This document shows, one piece after another, positions 34,532 through 46,414 of a DNA stretch of 64,000 nucleotides (position 1 is the stretch's first letter; each line of letters opens with the position of its first letter). Origin of the DNA: Papaver somniferum (lineage: Eukaryota; Streptophyta; Magnoliopsida; Ranunculales; Papaveraceae); assembly GCF_003573695.1 (NCBI RefSeq), contig NC_039359.1, positions 117,931,849 to 117,995,848 on the forward strand, written 5' to 3'. The notes under the pieces are model-generated. The model had not been told where the DNA came from. It made no database searches and worked only from the letters and a program-made list of their open reading frames with translations. Both the position numbers and the translations under genes were made by a program.

Positions 34532-34791
34532 GTTCGAAGATTAATCGACGATTTTTCAATCGGTTTTTGATGAAGGAGACCAGTTTCAGCCGGTATGGTG
34601 GAGGAGAAGAAGAGGAGAGAAGATGAAATGAAAATAAAATGAAAGGAATTAAGTTTAGTTTTAATTTTAATTTTAATGCATAAGAGAATTTTTGTAACTT
34701 TGCTCATTTTAACATCCCCTAGCCCTTCAAATGAGTCCCTTTAAAATTAGGTGTACACCAATTAATCTGGGTATACCCCAATCTCGCCAGG

Positions 34792-34835
34792 TAATTTCTT
34801 CGTGTCAAAAAAGAAAAAGAAAAAAATGACTAATT
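34792..34835 (+). repeat. 44-bp direct repeat, right copy
   Basis: Matches 13,906-13,949 with two differences (C to G at two places). It begins nine bases after the right inverted terminus (the intervening bases are CTCGCCAGG). Confidence 0.75.
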
Positions 34836-35266
34836 TCAGCAAAAAAAATTGTGTTATGAATAATTACACAACAACTCAAATAAAGACTATTTTTTAGAGT
34901 AGAGTACATTTGCTATTATAGATATGATAACTAGTGAAACAAAAGGATAAAAGATATACTGTGTCATCTGACAGACTTCTCAAAATAGTTCCAACCTTTA
35001 ACCATATAATGCACGCCATGGTTCTTGGGATTCCTTTGTTTTCTCCGCAGGGCTCCAGTTCACTTGGTCTTTTGAGAAGTACAAACATGTTTTGCTTGCT
35101 AAGTGCTCTCCCATCTCATATAATACCTAATGAAAACAATGTGATGAGCAAAAGGTGTGAAAGGCTGAAAGCGCATAGGTTTAAACCAAAAAAATATGTA
35201 GATAAAGTTCCAAAACAAAACATATGACTATATGATTGCTTCCTAGATTTACTTGATCATCATCCA

Positions 35267-36897
35267 TCAATTCTTACTGCTTCCAGACTGTTTAAAAGAA
35301 AAATCATAGGAATCACAGGATAACATTTTCTGCAAACTAATGTCAAAGAAGTACCTCAAGATCTTCAGGAATAGGTTTCTTGATCCGATGTCCACTTCCT
35401 AGTCCAATGAGAAGAACAGCCGGCAGCTTCAATACACGGACTGAATGAAGCAAGCATGCTAGAGGTTCATAATCAATCTGCAATGAAGAAGGGGGGTTCT
35501 CTACTCCAGCAAGCATGGCCTGAATGAAGTCTGTTACTGGGCCTATTTGGGTACAGTAAAGGGTCACCTTTTTGCTAATAAATGTTGAATTTGTGACTTC
35601 AGAAGAAAGCTTTGCTGTTGGTACAAAGAATGGAAGTATGATTGTGGGGTAAGATGATGAATCTTCCCCTCTGATTAATGCTAAAATTTCACTAATGACA
35701 CAAGCAATAACTGGTGTCTTATAGTTTTGTAGAAGTAGGACGGACACCTGGAAGAAAAAAAAAACCAATAGCTTAAATAAAATACAAGTTTCAGCACAGT
35801 GAAGAAATAATCTGAGCAGACCTTATAAGAAACTAACTGGGACAGGGTAAAGGATGCTTGGTGTAGTATCGAGCTACACCAAAGGCATGTAGCATGGGGG
35901 TGTAATACACTCTGGAAGTGTGCCTCATTGTTGTAGTTTAGCCATTACACAGTGACTATCTCATGTACATCTATATGCTGCAAGACACATGGAACTATAC
36001 AAACCAAATGGAATACAAGTGTGTTTCTTGGTTGAATGCAGTTCTACCGGTTCTGTCTCTACCAAAGTCAAGATCGGGATGAGTGGTTTTCGCCTCTTTC
36101 TTGTACTAGGAACTGATGGTTTGAGTTTTCTCGTGGCAAGGTCATTTTGATTATCTGGAATAGGCACCTATAACATAAGCCAGTTCCTCTTACTGCGTAC
36201 CCATAATCTAAACCAGAGATCTGATAATTAGTTATGGACTGACAATGTCTTCAGGCATTTGGTTCTCTTAATACACAAAACTAAATAATTTTTTTTTCAT
36301 ATTTCATCTGATTTTGTAATATCGCCAAGTTTTACTACATAATTATCTATGGTACACACATTTGGTTCCTCTTGATGCTCAGAATTGACAACCATTTAAC
36401 TGATCAAATAAAAACATAGATTTCTAGTTTTCGCATAAACCCTAATAAAATTGATAAAGAAAAAAAACACAAAGTTATGTAAGTTGGTAATGAAACGCAA
36501 AAAAAAGAATCTACTGTAAACTGATAGCATTATTATTGATTTTATATAGTTTTCTAAAACATAACATTACCTGATAGGATCCTTGATTATCAATGAAATG
36601 GGAGAGATCAACAGAAGCCTTGCAATCTCTAATTCCATACTTCTCTAACGATATCTCCAAAGAAGTTTCTCTATAAAGAAAATTAAATATATGGGTAATT
36701 AAATTGAAGATGCGAGTGCTATTAGGGTTTCACATAAGAATGATTTGTAATGGAAATAAAGTTGAATATGAAAGAGAGAGAGCTTACTTCTTCTCAAGTG
36801 GAAAATTAGGGTTAGGTTGAAGAGCTTCAAACATTGCAGGGCCAAAACCTTTGTCATCCCTAAAGAGGACGATTACCTTTGGAGCTACTTTCATCAT
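35267..36897 (-). CDS. Spliced plant gene of unrecognised function, apparently intact
   Basis: Four exons on the minus strand fit canonical splice sites and phases: 36,897-36,788, 36,670-36,571, 35,747-35,355 and a very short last exon 35,287-35,267 (the last one is the least sure). They encode about 207 residues starting MMKVAPKVIVLFRDDKGFGP, through ISLEKYGIRDCKASVDLSHF, SVLLLQNYKTPVIACVISEI and VLKLPAVLLIGLGSGHRIKK. The protein alternates short hydrophobic strands and polar segments, with no signal peptide or membrane helix. The reading frame stays open upstream to an ATG at 37,230, and that extension (MVTLRRSLALVDKW, Ser/Arg-rich) could be an organelle-targeting peptide. I do not recognise the family. 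No frame break was seen, and codon and intron structure look like a host gene rather than a transposon. Confidence 0.6.
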
Positions 36898-37384
36898 CCC
36901 GAATCTTTCTTTCTCAGGGGAAGACGAGTTTGATGTTAGAACTGGCACACTGTTAACGGCACAAGTGAGACACGAAACGTCCCAATCAAATTTGTGAGTC
37001 CGGTTTCTATGCCTATGGCAACTATAGAAAGTTTTGATTTGGCATGGGAGGTGGTCTGGCAAACTAATCACCGCACTATGGGAAAACCATTTATCGACAA
37101 GTGCTAACGAGCGACGTAGAGTTACCATAGCCAGCGACAGAGTGTTGATCGATGGCGTTAGAATTTCTATTGCTCGGTTGAGAGATTCTGTTGTTAACGC
37201 CCCTATTTTCGTCGTGCATATACACCTCACTAATTTTCATTTATTCACACCTATTTTTACATAAAATTTACATTATTTACATATTTTTTGTTTTTATTTT
37301 CAGCTTACTTACTTTTAATTTCATAACCAGTGGATTATTTTAATTGCATATGGTATGATTTAAATCACAACAAAAAAAGCATGT
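36898..37384. other. Upstream region of the unrecognised gene
   Basis: The minus-strand frame of the gene stays open to 37,230, so part of this may be coding (see that entry). Beyond it, up to the Harbinger relic, the sequence is AT-rich with nothing recognisable. Confidence 0.4.
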
Positions 37385-38420
37385 TTGATATTGCAACAAC
37401 TTAATAATGAGGCAAATATAGATAGAGAAATAACCAACACTGTGAAACTGGTATATTCGGGCCACATACCCAGAGTTCCAGAGCCAAAAAATATTCACAA
37501 GAAGATACACTATCGAATGAGGGAGTGGTTCCATCAGAAGCTGATGTATGATTATTTTCTTCACGATTATGCGTTATCTAATCAAGATTTCGACCATCGG
37601 TTCAACATGCAGCTACACTTGGTGATATAGACTATTAATGAGCTTTGTGAGGTGGAACCTCAATTTAATTATCGATTCGATGCATTGAATATTAGAGGTC
37701 ATATTCTTGAACAAAAGGTTATTTCGTTCCTAAGGATTCTAGGTTATGAAAGACGTGCGGATTCGAACGATGAATACCTTTCATATGGACAAAACAACTA
37801 TACACAGGTATATTTCATTGTTTTGCGAAGCAACGATTAGTCATTTTGGTCCAACATAGGAAGATGTTAGAGAAATATTAAGGAAAAATCAAGCTAGGGG
37901 ATTTCCAGGAATGTCAGGTAGTCTTGGTTGTATGCATTGGGTATGGACGGGATGCCCTACCTATTGGGTTAGTCATATAAGAGCCATTAGCCAAAACCAA
38001 TTGTTATCCTTGAAGTTGTTGTTTCTTATGATCGTTGAGTATGGCACGCTTTTTTGGGTCTTTTGGGTTCATAAAATGAAATAAATATTTTTCATAAATC
38101 TCTTAGTATGGAATTTGTCCCCAAGTACTCTTCACAATCAACAGCTAATCAATGCATTCACGGGTATTATCTTACAGATGGAGCCCATCCAAAATAACCT
38201 TGTTCAAGCGTACTGGCACATCGCATGGTGATTTGGGTCGTTCATATAGGTATTTTAACAACATACAAATGTATTTGAGGAAGAATATGGAATGAGCTCT
38301 TGGAGCTTTGAAACTGACGTTCGTTGTCATTTGTGGGCCATATCGCGGTTTAAATCGTCCTGAACTGTATACGACTATGCTCACCTGTGGTAATTCAGGA
38401 AAATCGATGTAATAAGGGTT
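37385..38420 (+). pseudogene. PIF/Harbinger transposase (ALP1-like) relic
   Basis: The first part (37,385-37,840, one stop at 37,628) includes WFHQKLMYDYFLHDYALSNQ and FDALNIRGHILEQKVISFLR, typical of the helical N-terminus. Then, in another frame, EDVREILRKNQARGFPGMSG and SLGCMHWVWTGCPTYW. Near 38,160 GYYLTDGAHPK and near 38,280 RKNMERALGALKLTFVV are the later conserved blocks. In intact enzymes the GSIDCMHW block carries the first catalytic Asp; here it reads GSLGCMHW, so that Asp is lost. Many stops and shifts make it a clear relic. Confidence 0.8.
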
Positions 38421-38844
38421 AAACTAACCATGATGATCAATATTTAAGGCATGAGATTTAACCACAAATATCATGAATACCTTCAAGGAACTATACACAA
38501 ATGACTAGCGATATTCAAAACTAAAATCTTCATGACGGGTTAAAAGAAGATATGAAAGTAAATCTTTGAGTCGAGTATAGAAGATCAATCGGGCGTGATT
38601 TTTAAGTTTTATTATATTATTAGTTTAAATATTTAATTGCTAAGTTTATTAGTTTATTCAATATTAATTTTTGCAAAAATATTCACTTGTCACTTAGCGG
38701 TTTGCGGTTGACCGGGCGACAAACATACTATCGCTGACGATTTGTTTATCCCAATTGCTTCCAACGAATCCCCATTTCAAAATCACAGCTTCTACACCAG
38801 CCTTCTACAAAAAAAATATTTAACCTCACTCTAATCTCCTTAAT

Positions 38845-39195
38845 ATGGATAATCCTAACTTTACTCTACCGATGACTTATCTCTTTGCAAAAAATATGTC
38901 GTATACTATTCGAAGAAGGGTGAAGAACGACGCCAAAATGGTCTGGTCAGTCAGAGTTATTAAGCTAAAGTTCATGAAACCTTTTGCAATGAAACATGTG
39001 ACATTCACATCCAGGATCGTGCAACATTTCTCTGTTGATTTTTTTGTAATAAGAAAACAAGTTGAAGAAATTATACCTTTAGTTTGGATTATAAATCAAT
39101 ATAGACTTAGGGTGAAACCTATTATGAAATTATTGTGCGATCTCGGAAAAAATCGCGAAGATGGAATCCTCAAGGAGTTTCTCCTTACCCACTGA
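38845..39195 (+). CDS. Unrecognised open frame downstream of the Harbinger relic
   Basis: A 116-codon frame begins MDNPNFTLPMTYLFAKNMSY. An alternative frame reads DLSLCKKYVVYYS early on, loosely like the start of the Myb-like ORF1 of PIF/Harbinger elements, which would suit its place after the transposase relic. The evidence is weak; it may be a decayed ORF1 or chance. Confidence 0.2.
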   Translation: MDNPNFTLPMTYLFAKNMSYTIRRRVKNDAKMVWSVRVIKLKFMKPFAMKHVTFTSRIVQHFSVDFFVIRKQVEEIIPLVWIINQYRLRVKPIMKLLCDLGKNREDGILKEFLLTH

Positions 39196-39771
39196 AATTT
39201 TAATACGATGTGATAATGTTATGTGGTTTTTTTATTAAGTAAAACTCATTAAATAGAATTAGGTAAATTTAAGAAAAAAATATTATTTCAAATTCAAATT
39301 AAATATAATTAAGTAAACATTTTAAAATTCACCTTGATGCATCAATTATCATTAATTAAGAGGTTATATTTCATCATTTCTATCGTCATCATCATCATCA
39401 CGAATTGGGTTGTTACGTGTTGGTTGTTGTTCCATCACCCCTTATCAAAATCCATTCGTCATACATATTTTTATTGGTTGTTAATTGTTGTAGTGTCCGC
39501 GTTAAGAATCTTATGCTTGTCATAGTCGTAGAGAAATTTGTCTTGAGAAAGTTACATTTTTTTCAACTCCTTATTTGAAATTTTCGGTCAACCATTTTTT
39601 CCCTCCACGTTCTTCTGATGTTCCACAAACTCCACCCATGTAAAAACCTTCAGAGTATGCTCCTTCTTGAGCTAATTTTCTCGCCATTCTTGCATTGTTT
39701 CAGCCTAATCATTTTTTCTTATTAACAACATTAAAGTTTAAGTTGGCATTTTTGTTTGTTGTGTATCTGGT
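39196..39771. other. Unannotated host DNA interrupted at 39,771
   Basis: AT-rich with a CATCATCATCATCA run near 39,385. On the minus strand, codons here and at 48,795-48,920, on the far side of the retroelement, read as a Pro/Ser-rich then charged stretch, suggesting a decayed coding region split by the insertion. No family recognised. Confidence 0.3.
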
Positions 39772-41743
39772 TGTTTGTACCAAAATTATTTTTAGGTACA
39801 AAACACGATTGATTTGATGATAATGATGATGTGAGATTAGGGTTAGAAAAACGAATTCATAGATAAATAGAGGAGACACGGATTTAACATGGTTCGAAAA
39901 GTTGTGCTTACATCCACGAATGAATCTCATAGGGAGAGATATTGTATCGATATGAGGATTACTATAATTCTTGTATGGTTAGCCAACCTAAAAATCCATC
40001 TCTATTTAGGGTTTAGACCCATGTATTTATATAGTCTATGTAAACCCTAATTCTGATATAAACTTCATATGCAAGCAACTTGGGCAACACGACATGTGGA
40101 AACTTCTGGAATCTTCTTTCACGGGATGGGCGGGCTTGATTAGCGGGATTTCCGTCTATTTTATAGACAGTACAAACATCTCCCCTTCAGTTCGTTTTTC
40201 TTATGCCTCGACCGTTGATGGCGTAACTCGCCCCCAAACGTGAGTTGTCATTATTGTGGTAGAAAGTAGCTTTCCCCATTGTTTTGTAGAGATTTACAAA
40301 GACGTCCCAAACTGTGATAAACATCGGGCGTCGGGCTCGTGGTTGAGACTAGACTTTTTGCTTGCATAGATGCAAGTCTTTTATACTCGCGTGCAATGCG
40401 AGATTTTATGATTGTTATAAAAGAAAGAATTAAGTGATCACATGCAAGGTGAGGCTTTAGGTGCTTGCGATATGATGCAAGGATAAATATTGAAGGGTCT
40501 AAGAAATCCGTATCTGCAATATCTTTAACGGACCATGTTACTGACGAACCTCAAGCAACAACTCCAACGAACTTTGAACTCGATCATGTTACTATCCACG
40601 AACCTCGAACTCGATCATGTTGCTACTTCAAGTACATATGAAACTTTCTAGAACATAGAATTTTCGTCTCCATCTCGTAGAACTTTGAAAGGATATTTCA
40701 ACGAGCCAAAAAATGGATCAAATCGGACAAGAAACTGAAGTTATCGACAAAACAAGGTCTTCACGAACCACGCGTGTTGACGCTGATGTGACCCGATGAC
40801 ACTGAAAAGTATGCTGATGCTGATGACTAGATTAACATGTTGACATGGCGGACACTGACTTGACCGCTGATGCTGACGTAGCAGTTGTCTCGCTAGCATG
40901 GCAATCACCGACTAGAGTGAACTTCTGATGTGGTAACTGGTTGGACCCGAATGGTCTGAATCGAGTTGGACCGAAATTATACCAGATTGACTGAACAGGT
41001 TTGGACCAGCTAATAAACCGACTGTATGGATTTGGCTTGGCTCGGCTTGGCTCAGCTGGAAAGTTGGATGGATGAACATGAACCTCTTGAAATATTTCTG
41101 CAACGCTCATATTTGTTATTGTTTCTCGGAATTTCTTAATGCCTTCTGCTTTGTTTTCGCAACACTTTCTTCATCTGTTTGCAATGCTTTCATATGAACC
41201 CTAATTTTTATTTTTATTTGTTTTGCTGATTTTTTCTAGGAATCAGTGCATATTTTCTTCCACACTTTTCTCAATGGAAAAACACGATTGTTTTACACGA
41301 ATCCCCTTAGTCGACGCCAATGTTTGTAACAAAAATTACTTAAGGCACAAAACGTGATTGATTTGATGATGATGCGACATTAGGGATAGAAAAACGAATT
41401 CAATGATAAATAGTAGAGACGGATTTAACGTGGTTGGGCAAGTTATGCCTACATCCACTGATGAATCCCATAAGGAGAGATATTGTATTGATATGAGGAT
41501 TGATATAATTCTTATATGGTTAGCTAACCTAGAAAGTCATCTCTATTTAGGGTTTAGACCCATGTATTTATATAGTCCATGTAGACACTAATTATGATAT
41601 AAACTTCATATGAAAGCAACATGGTCAACACGACATGTGGAAACCTCTGGAATATTCTTGCACGGGCTAAGCAGGATTGACTAGCGCGCTTTTCGTCTAA
41701 GCAACCTGTGGTCTTTGAAAACTATAAATAGTGATGTTATTTT

Positions 41744-44200
41744 TGTTAGAGCACTGCTGGGTCGAACTCGCAAGCGTTGCTATCTCAAGCTTGTTTGTCA
41801 AGTTTAGTTGCCAAAACTATAAGTCTTGATTTATAGTCTACTTATAGCCAAGTCTCGGATTAGGATAAAAAATATAGTTGAGCATTAGACTTCACGGCGT
41901 TCATCGATTGAAGACGAAGAACTACTAAGAGGAGTTTCTGGAACTTCATCAACAAAAGGTATGTGGAGACTTGAACTCATCTATCACTCAAAAGTCTATC
42001 TACTCTATCTCATATTTGAGACAAAATTCGTATAGCTATATAGACTTCGATTATACATATTTGATATTTCGAGTTGAGTTTAACTCGCTTACATAATACT
42101 CGAAATATGTGTTGGTAATCTTTCGCTTTAACCAAGTTCATCTTATATTCTTGAAGAAAGTCAAAAGATGACTATGTGAAAATCGTCTGGTAACATCTTA
42201 CATGATTTGCGTGAGACAGTCATTTGATGTAGACTCAGAATATTTCGTATTGATCATTTGATCACTTGAAAATTGCTTTGAAGCTAATAGTTTGTGTGAT
42301 ACAGCTATTGTCGTCTTCCAAGAATGTTTCAATGATTGAAATGGGAGTTTATAACAAATAACCATGATTGGATGTAACACAGTATGCATACTTGTATGCT
42401 AACTGTTGCAAATTATTCCAAGTCCGGGAACCATAGTATGCATACCTGTATGCATACTGGTTGGTTAATGAAAGTTCGAGAACTTAGTATGCATACAGGT
42501 ATACATACTTGCGTGAGTTTCAAGTTCCGGAAATTCAACTGAGTTTGGAAGGTATGCGTACCAGTTCGCATATTGGCGAACCCAAACTTAGTCCGATCAC
42601 TTAGGTATGCATACCCATTTGCATACTTGAGTAGTTTATGTTCTAAAATCGATTTGTTCATGAACTAACACACTTATATAATAAGGAATGCAATCTTTTG
42701 CAAACCGTGGCTATAATGTTCATGACTTGATTCTAGTGAATCAAAATCGATTTTGCTTCAATTGTGTCTCGTATACTTCTATGAGAATATAAACAATTGA
42801 ACAATTATATATCTAGAACTAGTTTCATTTGAGACATTTGAACTAGTTATGGTTAAAATGAATAAGGTTGATATGAAAGTGCTCATATGGCTAACTTCGG
42901 TTAACTATTGTTGAGCCAACAAGGTGCACATGTTTAGGTACGGTTACTCATATCTAAATGAAGTTACTTTTCATTAGTGTGTAACAAGCTAAGTTCGATC
43001 TAACGGTTGAAAGATATTAGCTTGAGTCTAATCAGGTTTTCATCTAACGATGAATATTGAATACTTTGTTACCAAGGTAACATTGATTGCCAACCCTGAT
43101 TTGAAGACTATGTAAGGGAGAACTCTATCAAATGGGAAACCTAATCCGCACACCTCCTGTGTGATACTATTTGCGACTAGAGTCGATTCTCCTTTAATCT
43201 TAGGTTTTTCCAAACCCTAGTAGGTTAACGACTTGAAGACTTCATTGGGATTGTGAAGCCAGACCCAACTATTTTCTCTGTAGTTATGTGTTCTGATCTT
43301 GTTGTTTTCTATCGTGTTGAGTACTATCTTCTCTAAGATTTGCTCGAGATTTAATATCCGATAGGCAAGATAAAAAGTAGTCACAAACATCTTCGTCTCA
43401 TCGTTTGTGATTCCACAATATCTTGTTTCGCTATCATACGATTTGGATTATTGTGAGGTGATTGACATTTCTAGGCTGTTCTTCGAGAATATAAGTCCGG
43501 TATATCAATTTGTTCCTGTTCACCTTGATTTATCTATTCAATAGACTTTTCTGTGTGAGAAAGATTGGTTTATCAAGTCTTCGACTTTGGGTCGTAGCAA
43601 CTCTTAGTTGCGGGTGAGATCATCTAAGGGAATCAAGTGCGTAGAATCCGGCATGGTTCTAGAGGCGTAAGGAACGCGACGGTACATTGATCAGTGTGAT
43701 ATTGGTTAGGACTCAACTACATTCATGTCCGAAGTTAACTTGGAGTATCTAGTGTCTGTAGCGGCTTAATACAGTGTGGTGTTCAAATCTGGACTAGGAC
43801 CCGGGGTTTTTCTGCATTTGCGGTTTCCTCGTTAACAAAATTTCTGGTGTCTGTGTTATTTCTTTTCCGCATTATATTTTTTATATAATTGAAATATCAC
43901 AGGTTGTGCGTAAGTTCAATCAATTGAATCCAACCTTTGGTTGTTGATTAAATTTATTGACACTTGGATATTGGTTTTTGATACCGTCCAAGTTATTTCT
44001 TATATTGAATTGAGCTCGCAAATTCCTATTTGTTTGATTGTAGATTGAATTGAGAAATAAAGATATAACTCTTGGATGTACTTTTTCTAAGATTGAGCCT
44101 GACTGTCTTGTTGATTCTCTTGAAAGTATATTGGAGTTTGTCCATACAGATTGCCAAGCGAAATATTGGGTGTGGTTGTTACACCCCCAACGCTTTTTCA
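41744..44200 (+). mobile_element. Solo LTR, second copy of the TGTTAGAGCA family
   Basis: Starts TGTTAGAGCACTGCTGGG and ends CAACGCTTTTTCA (2,457 bp). Flanks ATTTT and ATTTC agree at four of five positions. It matches 4,435-6,958 throughout, including the GTATGCATAC array at about 42,380-42,640. The two copies differ by many substitutions and small indels, so neither is recent. Confidence 0.85.
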
Positions 44201-44631
44201 ATTTCAATTGAGAAAATCATTCCCCGACATTTTGTTTCCTAGTTGAATCTATAGTCGTCCTCTATAGACCTAGGTTTCCTCTGGGAAACATAATTAGGTT
44301 TACGACTAAAAAAGACTTCGCTTTGGGGTATTTGTGAAGCCAGGTCCGACTATCTTTACCCAGATAGTTCGTGTATCTTGATCTTTCTTTTCTGTTATTG
44401 AGGTTTTTGTAGTCTCTTTCAGGTAAGATAGATAGTAATCGCAAAGTTCTCTTCGTCCCATATTTTGTGATTCCTCAAGACAAAAATCTGAAAATTGATT
44501 TGAAGTAATTTTTTGAAGATTTTTTTTGGAAGGTGGTTAAGAATCTAGGAAGCTCTTCGGGAGTCGTAGGTTCCGGATTTATGAGGTTTGCTAGCTTTGT
44601 CTATTGCAAACATATTTCCGCACCTTGATAT

Positions 44632-46414
44632 TGATAGCTAAGGAATTAAACCTAAAACTATGGTTATATTTACACCTGCAAGTGCACAGGATCTAAAGTA
44701 GAAAGTGAATAAGCAGGGGTTTGTCCACAGGGACTTGGAGGGAGCTATTGTTGTTTTCCTAGAGATTTTTGTGTTGTGTTAAAACACAACTGAGCTGTTT
44801 TGGTGTAACTGAATTAGTGACAGAAAGTAAAGTAAATGTGACAGTGAAGTAGAATAAAAACAATGAAGCAAAGGCAACAGTGGCAGTTAACAAGAAACAA
44901 AACCAAATAAACCAAGGCTGTTAGCCAAGGGCAGGGAGGAGTTTTCAGCTGTGGCTAAGCTAAGGCTTAGAATCCACCTTGTGTCCTATCTAAACAATGC
45001 AATTCTAGGTTTAAAAACTTAAGCATCCAACTAGAATGGGAAGAAAATCAGCTTGCTCACTGATTTGCCCCCACAGGCATATCAGAGCACCAACTACTTC
45101 CCATTACTCAAGAAAAACAGGCCTTCCTAGCAATTCATCATTCATTAGTGCACTAAGGTTTCATCTGAGCCTCAGCAGTGAACTCAGAACATAATTAACA
45201 CTACAATGGAACTAAACATGATCATTTAAGCTACTAAACAGTGAATGAAAATTGCAAAAGAAGAACCCTAAAAATTAACAGTGGAATTAAATTAACATTG
45301 AGAATTAAATTAACCCAATTAGGGGGTTTCTCGGCTAACCAAGAACAACCTTTTACATTCCCTGCAACTTGCCTTTTATAGCTTTTCAAAAAGCCCTAAT
45401 TTTGTGAAACCCTAAAATTCGAAAACCTAAATTTTTAAAAAAAATTCCTTACTGTTCTCGCGATTTTGATGTCGACCCATGCTTTATCTTCTCTTCCTCC
45501 TGCTCCTGCTACGTTTCTAGCTTCATAGCCATCAACCTAGTTCGTCACTTTCACACGCCAACAGTGAGAAGAGGGGCGTGAAATCGACGAACTCGATTGA
45601 TAGCTAGTAGGGGAGGTCAGTGGTGATGATGGGTTTTAGTTGTTAGGGTTGTAGGGTGGCTGTGGTGGCTGGTAGGGGCGGATAAGGTGGTGGCAGGGAG
45701 TAGGTGGTGAAGGTGAGGTTGTTGCAGACGGAGGTGAGGGAAGATGGAGTCGATGGAGAAGAGATTAGGTGTTGTTTGGTTTAGGGTATAGGGTTCGGTC
45801 GCTATGGTGTGTAGCGGGATCATCGAGTTCGATGTTTGGCGAATCTCGACCGTGGGATATGGAGATGAAAGATCAATCTGACGGTGAGATAAAGTGGATC
45901 CTGCAGCGACCGTTGGATTATACAATACAACAAAATTAACGACACCAGATAGAGTTAGGTGTTGTAGTGTTAAGCGGAAGTATCGAGGTTTGATGCGCAG
46001 GCAAAGAAGCAACCGTAGGATGCAGATGCGATCCAATCTGACGGTCGGGAATGGAGGCGGGTATGGATATAGAAAATGGGTTTGGGTAAGGGTTTTGTGC
46101 CTTGGGTATGCCAAGCCCATATCTTCTTCAAGAACAATTCTTCCTTCTTGAGCCCATTCCTAGCTTTTTGGACGTGCGCTCCATTCTTTGCGGCTTCCTT
46201 GCGTAATTCCTCCCGGCTTTTCACTACTTTTCTGCTCCGCAAATCATCCAGACTTTATTTGGTACCTAAAAATGCAAAATTAATTAAGAAAAATATTTAT
46301 TCTTGAAAACAAGGAAAATACAGAATATGGGATAAAATGTAGAAATAATGCACAAAAGATGAGTTAAAATGCCAACAAAAAGGGATAAATATATACAATA
46401 TTTGGCACTCATCA
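44632..46414 (-). mobile_element. Solo LTR with perfect GATAT target duplication
   Basis: It runs from TGATAGCTAAGG to GGCACTCATCA (1,783 bp), flanked by GATAT at 44,627-44,631 and 46,415-46,419. Blocks such as CCCAATTAGGGGGTTTCTCG and GGGTATGCCAAGCCCATATC are shared with the LTR at 56,819-59,392, so it is a related subfamily in the same minus orientation. Minus-strand frames inside it (45,617-46,242) are not coding. Confidence 0.88.

Larger units (their letters stand above)
13950..34791 (+). mobile_element. Giant composite Mutator-like (MULE) DNA transposon, about 20.8 kb
   Basis: Boundaries rest on inverted termini. ATTGGGGTATACC at 13,951-13,963 is inverted at 34,770-34,782. A second left copy, GGCGCGATTGGGGGATAC at 14,058-14,075, matches the inverse of the right end (GGCGAGATTGGGGTATAC) even better, and the left subterminal region is itself duplicated (about 13,950-14,050 and 14,083-14,190). 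Inside are a plus-strand FAR1/MULE transposase with an OTU protease region, three PMD genes, two Myb/trihelix-like genes, a coiled-coil gene and a zinc-knuckle/GRF gene. Reiterated CCGG-type motif clusters occur through the noncoding parts and are absent from the flanks. The inverted repeats are degenerate and no 9-bp target duplication was found, so unity of the element is inferred from termini plus motif distribution; two adjacent related elements are the main alternative. Confidence 0.65.

Noticed and set aside
45617..46242. Minus-strand frames of 90-167 codons in a solo LTR
   Set aside because: The related LTR at 58.5-59.1 kb has frames in the same place with different, unaligned residues, as expected for noncoding sequence.
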